Shown: positions 1-11,900 of the stretch, piece after piece | How positions within the stretch are numbered: position 1 is the first letter of the stretch | How the letters are laid out: the number at the start of each line of letters is the position of its first letter | NCBI GenBank assembly: GCA_963377175.1 | Contig: CAUJNA010003772.1 | Coordinates: 1,053,615 to 1,117,614, forward strand | Reading direction: 5' to 3' | From: Effrenium voratum | Lineage: Eukaryota > Sar > Dinophyceae > Suessiales > Symbiodiniaceae | Length of the DNA: 64,000 bases | The notes under the pieces: generated by a model | Told to the model about the DNA's origin: nothing | The model's database searches: none | The model's input: the letters and a program-made list of their open reading frames with translations, nothing else | Made by a program: the position numbers and the translations under genes

Positions 1-190
1 GCGCAAGGGCTCTGCGCCAGTTGCTCCGTGCAAGCGCTTTGCGCATGTGCTCTGTGCAAGTTGGTCTGTGCAAGATGCTCTGCGCAAGTGCTTTGTGCAA
101 TTGCCCTGTGCAAGTTGCTCTGCGCAAGTTTTCAAGTTGCTCTGCGTAAGTGACTCTGCGCAAGTTGCTCTGCGCAAGTGCTGCCGGAGC
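1..190. repeat. degenerate 15-bp tandem repeat
   Basis: About a dozen imperfect copies of a 15-bp unit close to GCTCTGCGCAAGTTG fill the left edge of the window. The unit resembles the 15-bp minisatellite at 640-1665 (GGCTCTATGTAACTT): same period, with CTCT and the AACTT/AAGTT end kept. The two arrays probably share an ancestor. The reading frames crossing it are by-products of the 15-bp period, not genes. Confidence 0.85.
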
Positions 191-209
191 TGCGGGAATG
201 CACTTCGTG

Positions 210-290
210 TACTGTTTTTGTACTTAAAAGTTGCGATTTTCCAGCCGGAGTACTACGTTTGTACTTAAAAGTTGCGATTTTCCAGCCTGA
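210..290. repeat. ~43-bp direct repeat, two copies
   Basis: Two adjacent copies of a ~43-bp unit share the block GTACTTAAAAGTTGCGATTT followed by TCCAGCC. They lie between the 15-bp repeats and the 72-bp array. No coding potential is seen. Confidence 0.75.
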
Positions 291-573
291 GCAATCGTAA
301 AAAGTCCTCAGTTTTTGAACCTCGACCACGCGAATCTCCGCACAGGGTCGCGCGCGGCTTGCAGAAATCGTAAAAAGTCCTCAGTTTTTGCACCTCGACC
401 ACGCGAATCTCCGCAGAGGTCGCACGCGCATGCTAAAAATCATGAAAAGTCCTCAGTTTTTGAACCTCGACCACGCGAATCTCTGCAGAAGGTCGCGCGC
501 GGACCGCAGAAATCGTAAAAAGTCCTAAGTTTTTTAACCTCGACCACGCGAATCTCCGCAGAGGGTCACAATC
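288..573. repeat. ~72-bp tandem repeat, four copies
   Basis: Four consecutive units of about 72 bp each contain AAAAGTCCTCAGTTTTTG, then CCTCGACCACGCGAATCT, then a CG-rich tail. Copies begin near 291, 361, 433 and 505 and differ by scattered substitutions. The short open frame across them is repeat-derived. Confidence 0.85.
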
Positions 574-639
574 CCGAGCGACGAACAAACTCCCGCCCCG
601 GCGCCATAGAAACCTAAACTAACTTACATAGCTGCTAAC

Positions 640-1665
640 GCCGAAGCTCTACGCAAGCTCTACCTAACCTTGGCTCTGTGCCACTTGGCTCTGTCGCTTG
701 GCTCTGTGCCACTTGGCTCTATGTAACTTGGCTCTATGTAACTTGGCTCTATGTAACTTAGCTCTATGTAACTTGGCTCTATGTAACTTGGCTCTATGTA
801 ACTTGGCTCTATGTAACTTGGCTCTATGTAACTTGGCTCTATGTAACTTGGGCTCTATGTAACTTGGGGCTCTATGTAACTTGGCTCTATGTAACTTGGC
901 TCTATGTAACTTGGCTCTATGTAACTTGGCTCTATGTAACTTGGCTCTATGTAACTTGGCTCTATGTAACTTGGCTCTATGTAACTTGGCTCTATGTAAC
1001 TTGGCTCTATGTAACTTGGCTCTATGTAACTTGGCTCTATGTAACTTGGCTCTATGTAACTTGGCTCTATGTAACTTGGCTCTATGTAACTTGGCTCTAT
1101 GTAACTTGGCTCTATGTAACTTGGCTCTATGTAACTTGGCTCTATGTAACTTGGCTCTATGTAACTTGGCTCTATGTAACTTGGCTCTATGTAACTTGGC
1201 TCTATGTAACTTGGCTCTATGTAACTTGGCTCTATGTAACTTGGCTCTATGTAACTTGGCTCTATGTAACTTGGCTCTATGTAACTTGGCTCTATGTAAC
1301 TTGGCTCTATGTAACTTGGCTCTATGTAACTTGGCTCTATGTAACTTGGCTCTATGTAACTTGGCTCTATGTAACTTGGCTCTGGCTCTATGTAACTTGG
1401 CTCTATGTAACTTGGCTCTATGTAACTTGGCTTGGCTCTATGTAACTTGGCTCTATGTAACTTGGCTCTATGTAACTTGGCTCTATGTAACTTGGCTCTA
1501 TGTAACTTGGCTCTATGTAACTTGGCTCTATGTAACTTGGCTCTATGGCTAACTTGGCTCTATGTAACTTGGCTCTATGTAACTTGGCTCTATGTAACTT
1601 GGCTCTATGTAACTTGGCTCTATGTAACTTGGCTCTAACTTGGCTCTGTGCAACTTGGCTCTGTG
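640..1665. repeat. 15-bp minisatellite, about 60 copies
   Basis: A near-perfect array of GGCTCTATGTAACTT runs from about 705 to 1640. At both ends it decays into variants such as CTCTGTGCCACTTGG and CTCTGTGCAACTTGG. Small register breaks occur near 850-870, 1380, 1430 and 1545 (extra G, GGCTCT or CTTGG). Because 15 is a multiple of three, several frames stay open and give pseudo-proteins such as (LYVTW)n and (ALCNL)n. These are not taken as genes. Homogeneous centre and degenerate edges are typical of unequal exchange. Confidence 0.95.
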
Positions 1666-3431
1666 TAACTTGTCCAAGGGCTCCGCACGGAAGAACCCTT
1701 CGCGATGCTTTCGGGGAAAAAACATCCCGCTCTTTCCTTTTCAGCTGCCTTTCTGGGCTGTTCAAAATGGAGGGTTGGCCAATCCTAATCATATGCAGAA
1801 TCCTTAAAGGGAAACCACTACGAAAGGGACCCCTTGCGTATCCGAAAAGAAGGAATACGGATTACCTTTGAACAGCCAAGCCTTTCACCCTCCACAAGGG
1901 GCTTCCACTTGTTTTACTTCACACCGGTCAGACCCCAAATCTGCCAGGCGGCCGCGTCCCCATGGAGCACAGCTCGAAGCAGTGCAGGGCGCCCAGAGCC
2001 CAAAAGCGCCTCACCACCAAGGATTGCACCTAAAACAGGGCCTGTTCAAAAGGAAAACATGGAGGGGGGGGGGGTCATTTTCGAGACGCCATTTTGTGTG
2101 CAAGGTATCCTGGGGTGGTTTCATTTGATACCCCGACGCTCCCAAGTTGCAGACCCATCTCAGCATGCCAAAGACTACAGGCAACCATCCCGGCCCTTGC
2201 CTGCAATCCCCTGGGCGACAAAGTGGCCGAGCTCTCACGCAGCGCAACCTGAGGTGCTGACGGGGCAGAAGTACGCTGAATCGGCATCCTTTTGAGGAGG
2301 CCCCGGTGCCCTTTGGGGAATCACCTTGAGAAATCGAAAGCGAATCGCACATTCTCTCAGAGGGCTTTTTGCCAGAGCATTGGCTTCAAAGCCTACATGT
2401 TTGGAAGCCATGTTCTCAAGGAGCCCTCGATGCGCCGATTGGATAGCCCGAGCAAAGCCTTCTCATATTTGGGCGAAAGCTGCGTTACCAGCAGGCTATC
2501 CCAGGGTGAAACGAACCGTCTCAAGGTACTGTCACAAAAATTCAACTCACTCGGCAATGGGCCCTTTATTCATACTTGCCCAGTGGTGTTGAGAAAAGGA
2601 CAGTGCTTTATTGGCTTCATCCAAGCTGGACAAAGGGTGTCAACGGCAACTAAATTTTTTAGGGCTCGAGCCAAGTTGTCTCGCAAACGTCAACCCTGCT
2701 TTTTGCTGGTAATGCCGCTTTCTAACTTCTGCTTTCTGCCACAAGTGCGTGCCTTGCTGTGGAAGTGAAGAACTCTCAAAGGCTCGCATACCTCAGGTCT
2801 CAGCACTGCGAGGGTTGCATCAGTCTACAACCAATGCATTGTAGTGAGCCTACTCATCTGGGCACGAGGCCAAACGTTTTAAGGGGCAACTTGTTACACC
2901 TGCAGTGCATCTTCCGCTCAAGGATTCCCTTTGCAAGCGCATGCCCGATGAATGCAAATTCATCAAGCCCCCTTCCTGTGTTCAAGGGAAATGGTATGTC
3001 CAAAGGAGACAAACCCCTGTTGCCTTGGCGCAACTTTTGTGGGGCCTGGCGAATCGCAAATGTGCTGGACGACGTCATGTTTATTTGTGAAAGGAAAAGT
3101 GCCTTCCCACTCTTTGTCCAAAAGTCCACTCTGCGCTCAAAGGGGGCAGGGCACAACAGAGTGACCGACCATAGGTTACCATAAGCCGGTCGGGACTTAG
3201 CCAAAGCCGAGACCTAGCAACCTGCAAACCTGATACAGGACTAATTTACTCAAAACCGATTCCCCAGTAACATCATTGTCCATTGCTCATATGTCGTATG
3301 TAGATTTCTCGGCTGGAGAGCTGTAATTTTGCAATGTGGCTGCTCGCTCTCAAGAAACCCGCTTGCCGTCTCTGGCAAGTATGATCTCTTCCACTTCCAG
3401 TTGGCCACGGAACTGTGCCCCCTGACAAAGA
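1666..3431. other. non-coding stretch, nothing recognised
   Basis: Mixed-composition DNA with only short open frames lacking codon bias. No exon with convincing splice sites and GC-rich third positions was found. A G run lies at about 2065-2074. Confidence 0.5.
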
Positions 3432-3554
3432 CTCACAGTCATAGGTGTCCTGCTGGAAAAATAGACGGCCCTGGCAAATGGAACAAAACCCACCTAAACC
3501 AGTGCCTTTTATTTTCAACCAAACTAACCTAAAAACGACACCTATGCTCACAGT
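3432..3554. mobile_element. MITE-like or introner-like element with TIRs and target duplication
   Basis: The ends are perfect 10-bp inverted repeats, CATAGGTGTC (3440-3449) and GACACCTATG (3537-3546). They are bounded by the 8-bp direct repeat CTCACAGT (3432-3439 and 3547-3554), a clean target-site duplication. The ~107-bp body has no coding capacity. A diverged relative lies at 39862-39969, sharing GGAAAAATAGA, GGCCCTGG, CTAAACCAGTGC and CCAAACTAACCTAAAA. The left end reads GGTGTCC and the right duplication contains CACAG, so the insertion could supply GT and AG splice sites as dinoflagellate introners do; that part is inference. Confidence 0.75.
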
Positions 3555-5458
3555 CCATCACATTCTCTTGAGGCGCCACTAGTTGTGGAGAAGGCCTTTC
3601 ACGATCTAATGATCCATAGTTTGCACCTATCGCGCGCCAATTGAGGAGTCCCCACAAGAAGGGACCTCTACGAAAGGGCCGTTTAAACCCTCGTGTGCTC
3701 ATAGCTGCGCAAGCAGATTTGCTTGCACCTTGGCAGGCAGCCAGCGCCAAGCGGAGGGAAATCGTAATGCACGAGCCTGAACTATTGTGACACGTCATTA
3801 TCTCATGAGCACGGCTATATATATATATATGACTTTAAACAACCCCGCGACCCTAACTCTAATCAGTCAGGCCGTTCTGTTAAACCGCAAACATCAAATA
3901 GCTGTTGGTAAAAGGCAACGCCGCGGCCCCTTTTCCCGCAAAGAACAGAAGGGATCCGGCCCAAAGTAAGCCAAATGAGTGGGGCAACCCTGAAGATGCC
4001 ACCAGTCACGCAAGAGGGATCCCTTCACCCACCTGGGCATGAATTGTGCGATATGTCTGGTCGACAGCATTTACATGGGATTTATGCAGCCACTACTCGG
4101 TTCCGCGCTTGAAACGCATCCTGTGCAAATTGCAGTATGAACACATTGAAGTGGAATTCAGGGACCCACCACAAAAGTAAGCTTGTGTACGCCCTGTGTA
4201 GGTGAGATTGTTGTAGTTTTACCCCAAAAATCATATCCACCTGCGGGATTCGGAAGCTTCCTCCAGGTGCGAGCTGCGGTAGACACCGCCAGTGCTCCTG
4301 CGTCCGTGTGCCGGCAGGCCGTAGCGCCTCAGCATAGGAAGTTGGCTTGGTGTGGGCGCGACTGAGAAAGGCACAGCATGCAGGAACGAGTGCAGGTTCC
4401 GACACTCAGCCACTGGAGCCATGTCTGGCCTCTGCGGAAATGGGCAACAGGATCAGGCCTCACAGAGGGGTCCTTAAGGATTCCATTGCACAGTGGTCTA
4501 AAAACTCCGTTGCACCCCGTTCACGCCATGCACCATCTGACAGGCGGCTGATCTTCAGGAATTCGACTCCTGCGACAGACCGGTGAAGGATAGAGGTTGG
4601 CCGTTCTGAACCACTGAACAAAGCGTTTTCCGGCTTTGGAGGATCTTATGAGCATGATACTCGACAGGTATAGCAATTGAGAAACCCTGCGCAAAAGGCG
4701 CTTGCGTCAACAAAACAAAACTCCCAGCCCACCACTTGGCGGCCTTTTGGGACAGAACCCCTGGGTTCTTTTTCAGTGGGACAAAACTTTGGGTTGGTTG
4801 TGAAGGGTCCCTCTACTTCTCTGCCCCACAAGTTGAAAGGCCAAACCGGAGAATGTCTTCGCCTGCCTGGGCTCACCCCACAGGCTGCCCGCCGCGCCAG
4901 CCTCAGGGGTTGAGGGTGTTTTTCTGAAAACGGGATCAAGGACGAACACATGTCACGTGGAAGTTCTTGCAAAAATGCTGGGAAAGAACTGGCCAAGGAG
5001 AGCAGCGCACGAAATAGTGGGCGGAAATGGCCTCACATACACGCAAAAGCATGCCCCTTCAAGACTTGCACAAAACCGACAAGATCAACCCAGCCGTCTG
5101 AATGACATGATGGTGTCAGACGCATGTCACCCGCCGAGCAAAACGTCCTGGAGGACTCCAGCCATGATGCATAAAACAATTCACAAACAAGCTTGTTTGT
5201 TTAAGTGTGCCACCCCCCGTTCCCAAAGGTGGAGCAGTGCTGATTTGACCAAAGGCTGTTGCCAAAAGCGGGCCTGCCCTGAAATTTTGCTAAAACAAAA
5301 TAATGACGCTTTGCTGTTGACCAGTTTTACCCTGGGAACGCGCAAAACCTAAGGGTTCAAGGGTGCTAACGAACAACCGGAAAAGGGTCAGATCCCGTCG
5401 AAGGAATGAAGTATCCATTCTCAGCCGCGACACCCCCGCATCCTCTTTGGACGTGACG
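3555..5458. other. non-coding stretch, nothing recognised
   Basis: Only short frames without codon bias. A (TA)n run of about 14 bases lies near 3815-3830. No supported exon. Confidence 0.5.
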
Positions 5459-5620
5459 TCAGTCTCGCGTTCGGTTCCCCTTTTCTGCGCCAGGGTGCCA
5501 CCGCAGCGCGCCATCGCTGCAGGGCAAGGCGGTGACGGGCCCTGCAAGGCTGCAGCAACAGAGCGCCCCTGCCTGTGCTCGGAGGAAGGCCTCATTCAGC
5601 GAGCGGCGGTCGGCGCGGCA
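5459..5620 (-). CDS. terminal exon, hypothetical protein
   Basis: A GC3-rich minus-strand exon that starts after AAG (5623-5621), encodes about 53 residues beginning CRADRRSLNEAFLRAQAG and ends at TGA (5461-5459). It is in phase with the exon at 5763-5859: that exon ends on a complete codon at an AAG|GTGGGG donor and this one starts on a complete codon. The 142-bp intron (5621-5762) is bounded by GT and AG. The joined product is about 85 residues plus unseen upstream exons. No family is recognised; it is arginine- and cysteine-containing and not obviously membrane-bound. The acceptor choice is inferred from phase and codon bias. Confidence 0.45.
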   Translation of the reverse strand, partial: CRADRRSLNEAFLRAQAGALCCCSLAGPVTALPCSDGALRWHPGAEKGNRTRD

Positions 5621-5762
5621 CTTGGCGAGTAGCGGATTGTCAATGGTTGAAGCACCCAGAATGGTGTGTGGACACCGGTCCCCAGGCAAACGCACCCTCA
5701 AGGGTCCGGCGCCCAGAGCCTATACGACGTGCTAAGGGTGACCAAGCGAAGTCTAACCCCAC

Positions 5763-5859
5763 CTTCCGCGCCCAAGGCGCAGGGCTCACTGCGGAAGCTG
5801 GCACCAAATCCCGCCAGGCCAGGAAGCTGAAGGCGAGGTCCAGGGGCAAAAAGCACCGC
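5763..5859 (-). CDS. internal exon, hypothetical protein
   Basis: Bounded by a CTGCAG acceptor (5865-5860) and an AAG|GTGGGG donor at 5763. Third positions are strongly G/C. The encoded stretch is RCFLPLDLAFSFLAWRDL and continues to about 32 residues. It has a hydrophobic centre, but too little is visible to call a membrane segment. It splices in phase to the terminal exon at 5459-5620. Function unknown. Confidence 0.45.
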
Positions 5860-5865
5860 CTGCAG

Positions 5866-8663
5866 CGTGCTGGACACTGGGATCAACTGGGCGAACTCCA
5901 GAGGGGGGTTCCCCTAAAAAACTGTCAAAGCCATACGAAAGGGTCCATCATGTTGACAAGCACCGCTTGAACTTCAATCATTTACGCATTGTGTAAGGCG
6001 TGCGTGCTGTGATGGGATGAAAAATGGAACCAAGGTCACAGTAAAGGCTACATGAACACATTGGGATAGCCATTGGCCTGTGTGGGCGACAATATCATCC
6101 TGGCTGGCAAGCTTAAGAAGCCAACCTCCTTTTGCGGGGTAAAGGGAACAAGGACCCCCGAAAACTGAGCGGATTGGAAATTCAACGTTATGCTTCTGTT
6201 GCTGCTGCTGATGCTGCTGTCGGGGGGGGTGGATGAGCTCAAAAGTGTGGGGGTGGGTGGGGGGGAGGGGCAGAAATGGGAAACGCAGTTGTTTGCTGGC
6301 ACCATTTTAGTTTCTCGAAAGTAGGGACCCCTCCATGTGGTTCACTCCCGTATCACTCCCTTCACCACGGACCAGCCCCTTCCAACTGGCTGATATGCAT
6401 TTTCCTTGACAAACAGAAATCCGATTCCGCTTCTTTGGCGGTTTGAAGCAGTTGGAGGATCTGAGCCCCTGGCGATTGATGACACGAAAGGAGACACCCC
6501 TGGAACATGCCAAAACAGCCAATCCTAATCACCAAATTTCGCAAGTGGCTGTTAGACGGGAGTCACCTGTGCTCTTTGCAAGCCAAGCGTCTGGTCAGCC
6601 AAGCTTGCCATCCATCCGGCATCCACAAAGGCACATGTCTGTTACGCAGCTGCCACTGCCCCAAAGTATGACGAATGCTACACAAATCCAGGAACAAGTT
6701 GGTGCAAAACTCGAGGATCAACCCATCTTTGGCCATGGAGCCGTGATGATCTGCCCATGGCCCATGAATTCATCTCTGTGCCTCGAGATGTCACACGCTG
6801 CAGGCTGCACGGTCGGCCGCCGACTCCTGGAATGAATGCAAGTCTAACGGAGAACTGGTTCGAGCCTTTTGCTTTCTGCGAGCTGCCTGCGAGTGCAAGA
6901 GCCAAAGTACGGTCCACACAGCACACACCATGCAAGTATGATTGTGTGCTCTTCATCAATTCACAAGGGTACTCGATCCATGCAGTGCACCAACTAAAAG
7001 GTAACACATACCCCGCTTCATGTGTGCAATTTGGTCAACTGTTCAGTACATGAGCCGATGGAAGGCAGGTTGAGAAGCTAGAATAAGCTAAAGGCAAAGT
7101 GCGCGAAACTGGGCATGAAACGGAGCTTGGTTTGAAGGGTGCATGAAGAACAAAATCGGGGATTGCAGCAAAGCTGCTGCCCAAGTCTCGAACACACCCA
7201 CAAATGTCGAATTCTTGAAATGCCCAAGTTTGTCTAGGCAACGGGTCGGATGACTAGCCTGTCCAAGTAAAACATCAAGACATGCTTCCTTTGCAAAACA
7301 CTCATGGTGACCTTTTGGCTGGTCCCCTTCGAAAGGCCCTGCAAAAAGGCGACATGCGTAACAACACGTGTGTTAGGGCTTGCGTCTTGCCTCCTTCTTG
7401 TCGAGAATGGGTGCTCGTGAAGCAGGGTTTTGCAACATGGGCCCTGCATCTTTCATAACGGGGGCCAAGGCAAGAAATCTCAGTGGCAAGGACACCAAGC
7501 CACCATCGCCCGCCGCCCTTTTCTCCAGTGGAATCCTTGCAGACACGTTCTACTTGACGGGGCGGATTTGGCCAACTATAAACTTAAGTATGTTCAGTTG
7601 AAGCGTGGATGCAATCCGTCCATGGAATGTACATCTGTGTGCGTTCAACCGAGCTTTGGTTGTGCTCACTGCATACTCGCTGCAAGGTAGCTGCTCCCCC
7701 GACATGTTTTGAAGACCGGCATTGTCTGTGTGCGTTGTTCCACTGTGCTCAGTGCTCATGTTGTTCCCAAAGGCGAACCACAATTTTCTCACCTAGACAT
7801 CACGGACAAATAGAAAGCCATGCATCCCTTTGACTTGCCAAAGGCTTGCGGATTGCATTCTGGTCAAGGCATGGCCACAGGATCAGATCCAGCCGGTCGG
7901 TTCATGAGGCCTCCAGGGGAAGACGCGAATCCACACATGCCTTGCGGCAACAGCATGTCTAAATAGATTCGCACTCGTTCCAGGAAGGTGATCATTTCCG
8001 CGACAATGTCACAGGCTTTCTACCGCAAAGCACTGCTAGCATACATGCTTGATCCCACCCCCAAACTTCACGAGTTGTGGAGCTGGCAAATGGGTCCGCT
8101 GGATTCCTCTGAATCAGAAACGCCAGGAAATGCCAGGAACCAGTTCCCATCCCTCCGGACGAGCCTGAAGATCGGAGCCTTCTCCTGCGATGGAACGAAG
8201 ATCTCAAGGCTCGCCCTTTGCACAAACAAGTTCAGAAGAGTATTCTATTCCCTTACATGTTCTTATCACTTTAAATTCGAGGCCCTGGCTCACTTGAGTG
8301 GGTGCCAGAAGGGCCATGGAGACTTGAGTGCCATCTCATTACACGCAACTTCTCCGATGAGCTTGTGCTTACCGGTAAAGCATCCAAGAATCCAAGACCC
8401 ACACTTTTCCCCTCCACCCCAATGAGCCCTTTGCAAACACCATTGGCATATGGCATCACATTCAAGCCCTTGCCCCCCCCCGCTTCCAACACAGAACATC
8501 CCCCTGCTGTAGGGGGGATGGCTGTGGGGGGCCCCCCAATTCCATTTAGCTAGTCTTCCCAACAAAAGGGGAGATGGAACGAATTCCAGCATTCGCCCCC
8601 CTCCCCCAATTCCGTTTTTTAAAGAGGGTGGGGATCTCAGAAACCCTTGGCGTCCTTGGAGCC
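5866..8663. other. non-coding stretch with a G-rich block
   Basis: No supported exon. Around 6218-6272 the plus strand is a G-rich run with several GGG to GGGGGGG tracts spaced by 1-8 bases, able in principle to form a G-quadruplex. At 8460-8540 there are C and G runs, including the palindrome GGGGGGCCCCCC at about 8526-8537. Confidence 0.5.
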
Positions 8664-8767
8664 CTACTCCAACTTCGCCAGCAGCGCCTTGCCCTGCCGC
8701 AGCAGGGCCTCATCCGTCGCCGTCGCGGACGCGGACGGCATCTTCTTCGGCGACCCGGGCGCCTTGC
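8664..8767 (-). CDS. terminal exon, hypothetical protein
   Basis: A short GC3-rich minus-strand exon. It follows a CCCGAG acceptor (AG at 8769-8768), encodes KAPGSPKKMPSASATATDEA and then LLRQGKALLAKLE, and stops at TAG (8666-8664). The composition (Lys, Ala, Ser) suggests a disordered basic tail followed by a short amphipathic helix. No family is recognised and no upstream exon was linked to it. Confidence 0.4.
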
Positions 8768-8999
8768 CTCGGGTTGTTGTGGTGATGGTTGGATAACAAA
8801 CCCAAGGGCACCTCTCTCTCTCTTTCAAGGGGAGTCGAGTCGAGTCGACGAAAAGGGGAAGTTGTAGAATCTCTGGGCGGGTAAGTGGTCGAGTGGGGAA
8901 GTGAGGGAAGTGGTCGAGTTGAGGGGAAGTGGGAAGTTTTCCGGGCAACCCTCATTTTGAGGCAAACGACGACATCCTGAAATCTGATAGAAGCCACGA

Positions 9000-11900
9000 A
9001 CCCGAATGCGGACGCGAAAGCGGACTCTTGTCACATCTCGCGTCGCGACTCTAGTCACGATTCTATAGTCACGTCTCCGGTCACGTCTCCGGTCACGTCC
9101 CTAGTCACGCCTTTGGTCACGTCATTTGCCACGTCTCTCATCATGACTTTCGTCAAGCCTTTCATCATGCGTCTCGCCGCGCCTCTCGTCTCGACTCTGT
9201 CACGTCTCCCACGTCTTTCTTGGCGACCCGTCATGTCTCTTGTCAGGTTAGTCGTCACCCCTGGCGTCGCGTCTCTGGTCTTTTATCACGTGTCTCGCCG
9301 TGCCTGTCGTCACGACTCCGTCGTGTTTCCCGCCGCGTCTTTCTTGGCGACTCTCGTCACGTCTCTTGTTACGCATGAGTTGTCGGCCCTCGCGTCACGT
9401 CTCTGGTCACGTCTCTCGTCACAACCCTCGGCGCGTCTGTTTTCACACGTCTCCTGTCACATCTCTCGTCACCTCTGGTCCATCTCGTCACGTCTCTCCT
9501 CACACATGACCTTTATCGCCACGTAAAAATTTGGCTATGCCTTTTTTTGTGTATACTCACGTCTCTGCTGGCGTCTCGAGTCACGTCTCTGGTCATGCCC
9601 CTTGTCAGGTTTCTCATAACAGCGTCTCTCGTCACGTCTCTCTTTTTTTCCTAGTCACGTCTCTTAGTCACGTCTTTGGTCACGCCCTTTGTCGCGTCTC
9701 ACGTAGCAACATCTATCGTCACGTAGCTAGTCACGCTTTTGGTCACGTCCCTTGACAGGTCTCTTGTAACAACTCTGGCCACGTCTCTCGACATGACTTG
9801 CTTTCATCACATCCTTCATCATCACATCTTTCATCACGTGTCTCGAGGCGCCTCTCGTCGCGACTACGTGGCATCTCCCGTCACGTCTTTCTTGGAGACG
9901 TCTCCTGTCACGTGCGTCGTCGCCCCTCGACGCCCCTCGCGTCACGTCTCTGGTCACGCCTCTGGTCACGATCCTCGCCGCGTCTCTTCTCACGCGTCTC
10001 TTGTCATATTTGCCGTCCCGTCTCTGGTATAACCTCTCGCATCACGATCCTCGTCACGCCTCTTATCGCATCTCTCTCGCCACGCGTCTCTGGTCACGCC
10101 TATCTCGTGTCTCGTCGCGACTCTCCTCGCACGTCTCTGGTCACATCTTTGGTCACGTCACGTGTGTCGTAACAACTGTGGCCACGTCTCTCGTCATGAC
10201 TTTGACGCATCTTTCATCACGTGTCTCGACGCGCTTCTTGGCGACACGAAGGCGTTTTTTGCCGAACCCTGTTCCAGGCAGGTGTCCCACAAGGGCGCTT
10301 TTTGAAGGAAAAACATGTTTTGATGGGAACGACTAAAATTCTCCACTCCGGGTGTTCTAGGTGTTTGCCGTCCCGTCTCTGGTATAAACCTCTCGCGTCA
10401 CGATCCTCGTCACGTCTCTCACACGTCTTTGCTCACGTCCTTTGTCACGTCTGTCATAACAACTCTGGCTTTTATCACATTTCTCATCATGTGTCTCAAC
10501 GCGCCTCACGTCACGACTCCGTCACATCTCCCGTCCTGTCCTTCGTGGTCTTTCTCATCTCTCTAGCCACGACCCTACTCGCATTTCTCTCGTCACGTGT
10601 TTCCGCGATCGTCAAATGTACTCCGCACCACGGCGAAAGCGATTCAACCCATCCAAAGTCTCACTGCGCGATCTGAAAATGTGCGTCTCTTGTCACCACC
10701 CTCGCCACGTCTCTTGTCACATTTGCCGTCCCGTCTCTGGTAACCTCTCGCGTCACGATCCTCGTCATGTCTCTCGTCACGGCTCTCCGACGTCTCTTGT
10801 CACGTCTTTGGTCACGTCCGTTGTAACAACTCTAGTCCCGTCTCTCGTCATCATGGCGTCTCGAGTCACGTCTCTGGTCATGCCCCTTGTCAGGTTTCTC
10901 GTAACAGCGTCTCTTGTCACGTCTCTCTTTTCTTCCTGGTCACGGCTCTTAGTCACGTCTTTGGTCACGTCCTTTGTCGCGTCTCACGTAGCAACATCTA
11001 TCGTCACGTAGCTAGTCACGCTTTTGGTCACGTCCCTTGACAGGTCTCTTGTAACAACTCTGGCCACGTCTCTCGTCATCTCTCGTCATGACTTTCATCA
11101 CATCTTTCATCAGAATCATCACATCTTTCATTACGTGTCTCGAGGCGCCTCTCGTCGCGACTACGAGGCATCTCCCGTCACGTCTTTCTTGGAGACGTCT
11201 CCTGTCACGTGCGTCGTCGCCCCTCGCGTCACGTCTCTGGTCACAACCCTCGCCGCGTCTCTTCTCACACGTCTCTTGTCACATTTGCCGTCCCATCTCT
11301 GGTAACCTCTCGCACCACGATCCTCGTCACGCCTCTTGTCGCATCTCTCGTCAACATCTCTGGTAACCCCTTGTCTCGTGTCTCGTCGCGACTCTCCTCG
11401 CACGTCTCTTGTCACATCCATCACATCCATCGTCACGCCTCTGGTCACGTCTTTGGTCACGTCACGTCTGCCGTAACAACTCTGGCCACGTCTCTCGTCA
11501 TGACTTTCATCGCGTCTTTCATCACGCGTCTCGACGCGCCACATCTTTCTTGGAGACGTCTCCTGTCACGTGCGTCGTCGCCCCTCGCGTCACGTCTCTG
11601 GTCACTTCTCTGGTCACAACCCTCGCCGCGTCTATTCTCACACGTCTCTTGTCACATTTGCCGTCCCATCTCTGGCAACCTCTCGCATCACGATGCTCGT
11701 CGCGCCTCTTGTCGCATCTCTCGTCAACGTCTCTGGTCACGCGTTGTCTCGTGTCTTGTCGCGACTCTCCTCGCACGTCTCTTGTCACATCCAGCACATC
11801 CATCGTCACGCCTCTGGCACGTCTTTGGTCACGTCACGTCTGCCGTAACAACTCTGGCCACGTCTCTCGTCATGACTTTCATCGCGTCTTTCATCACGCG

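Noticed and set aside
864..1638. Long open frames encoding (LYVTW)n, (ALCNL)n and (SYIEP)n
   Set aside because: They follow from a 15-bp minisatellite whose period is a multiple of three; no flanking gene structure.
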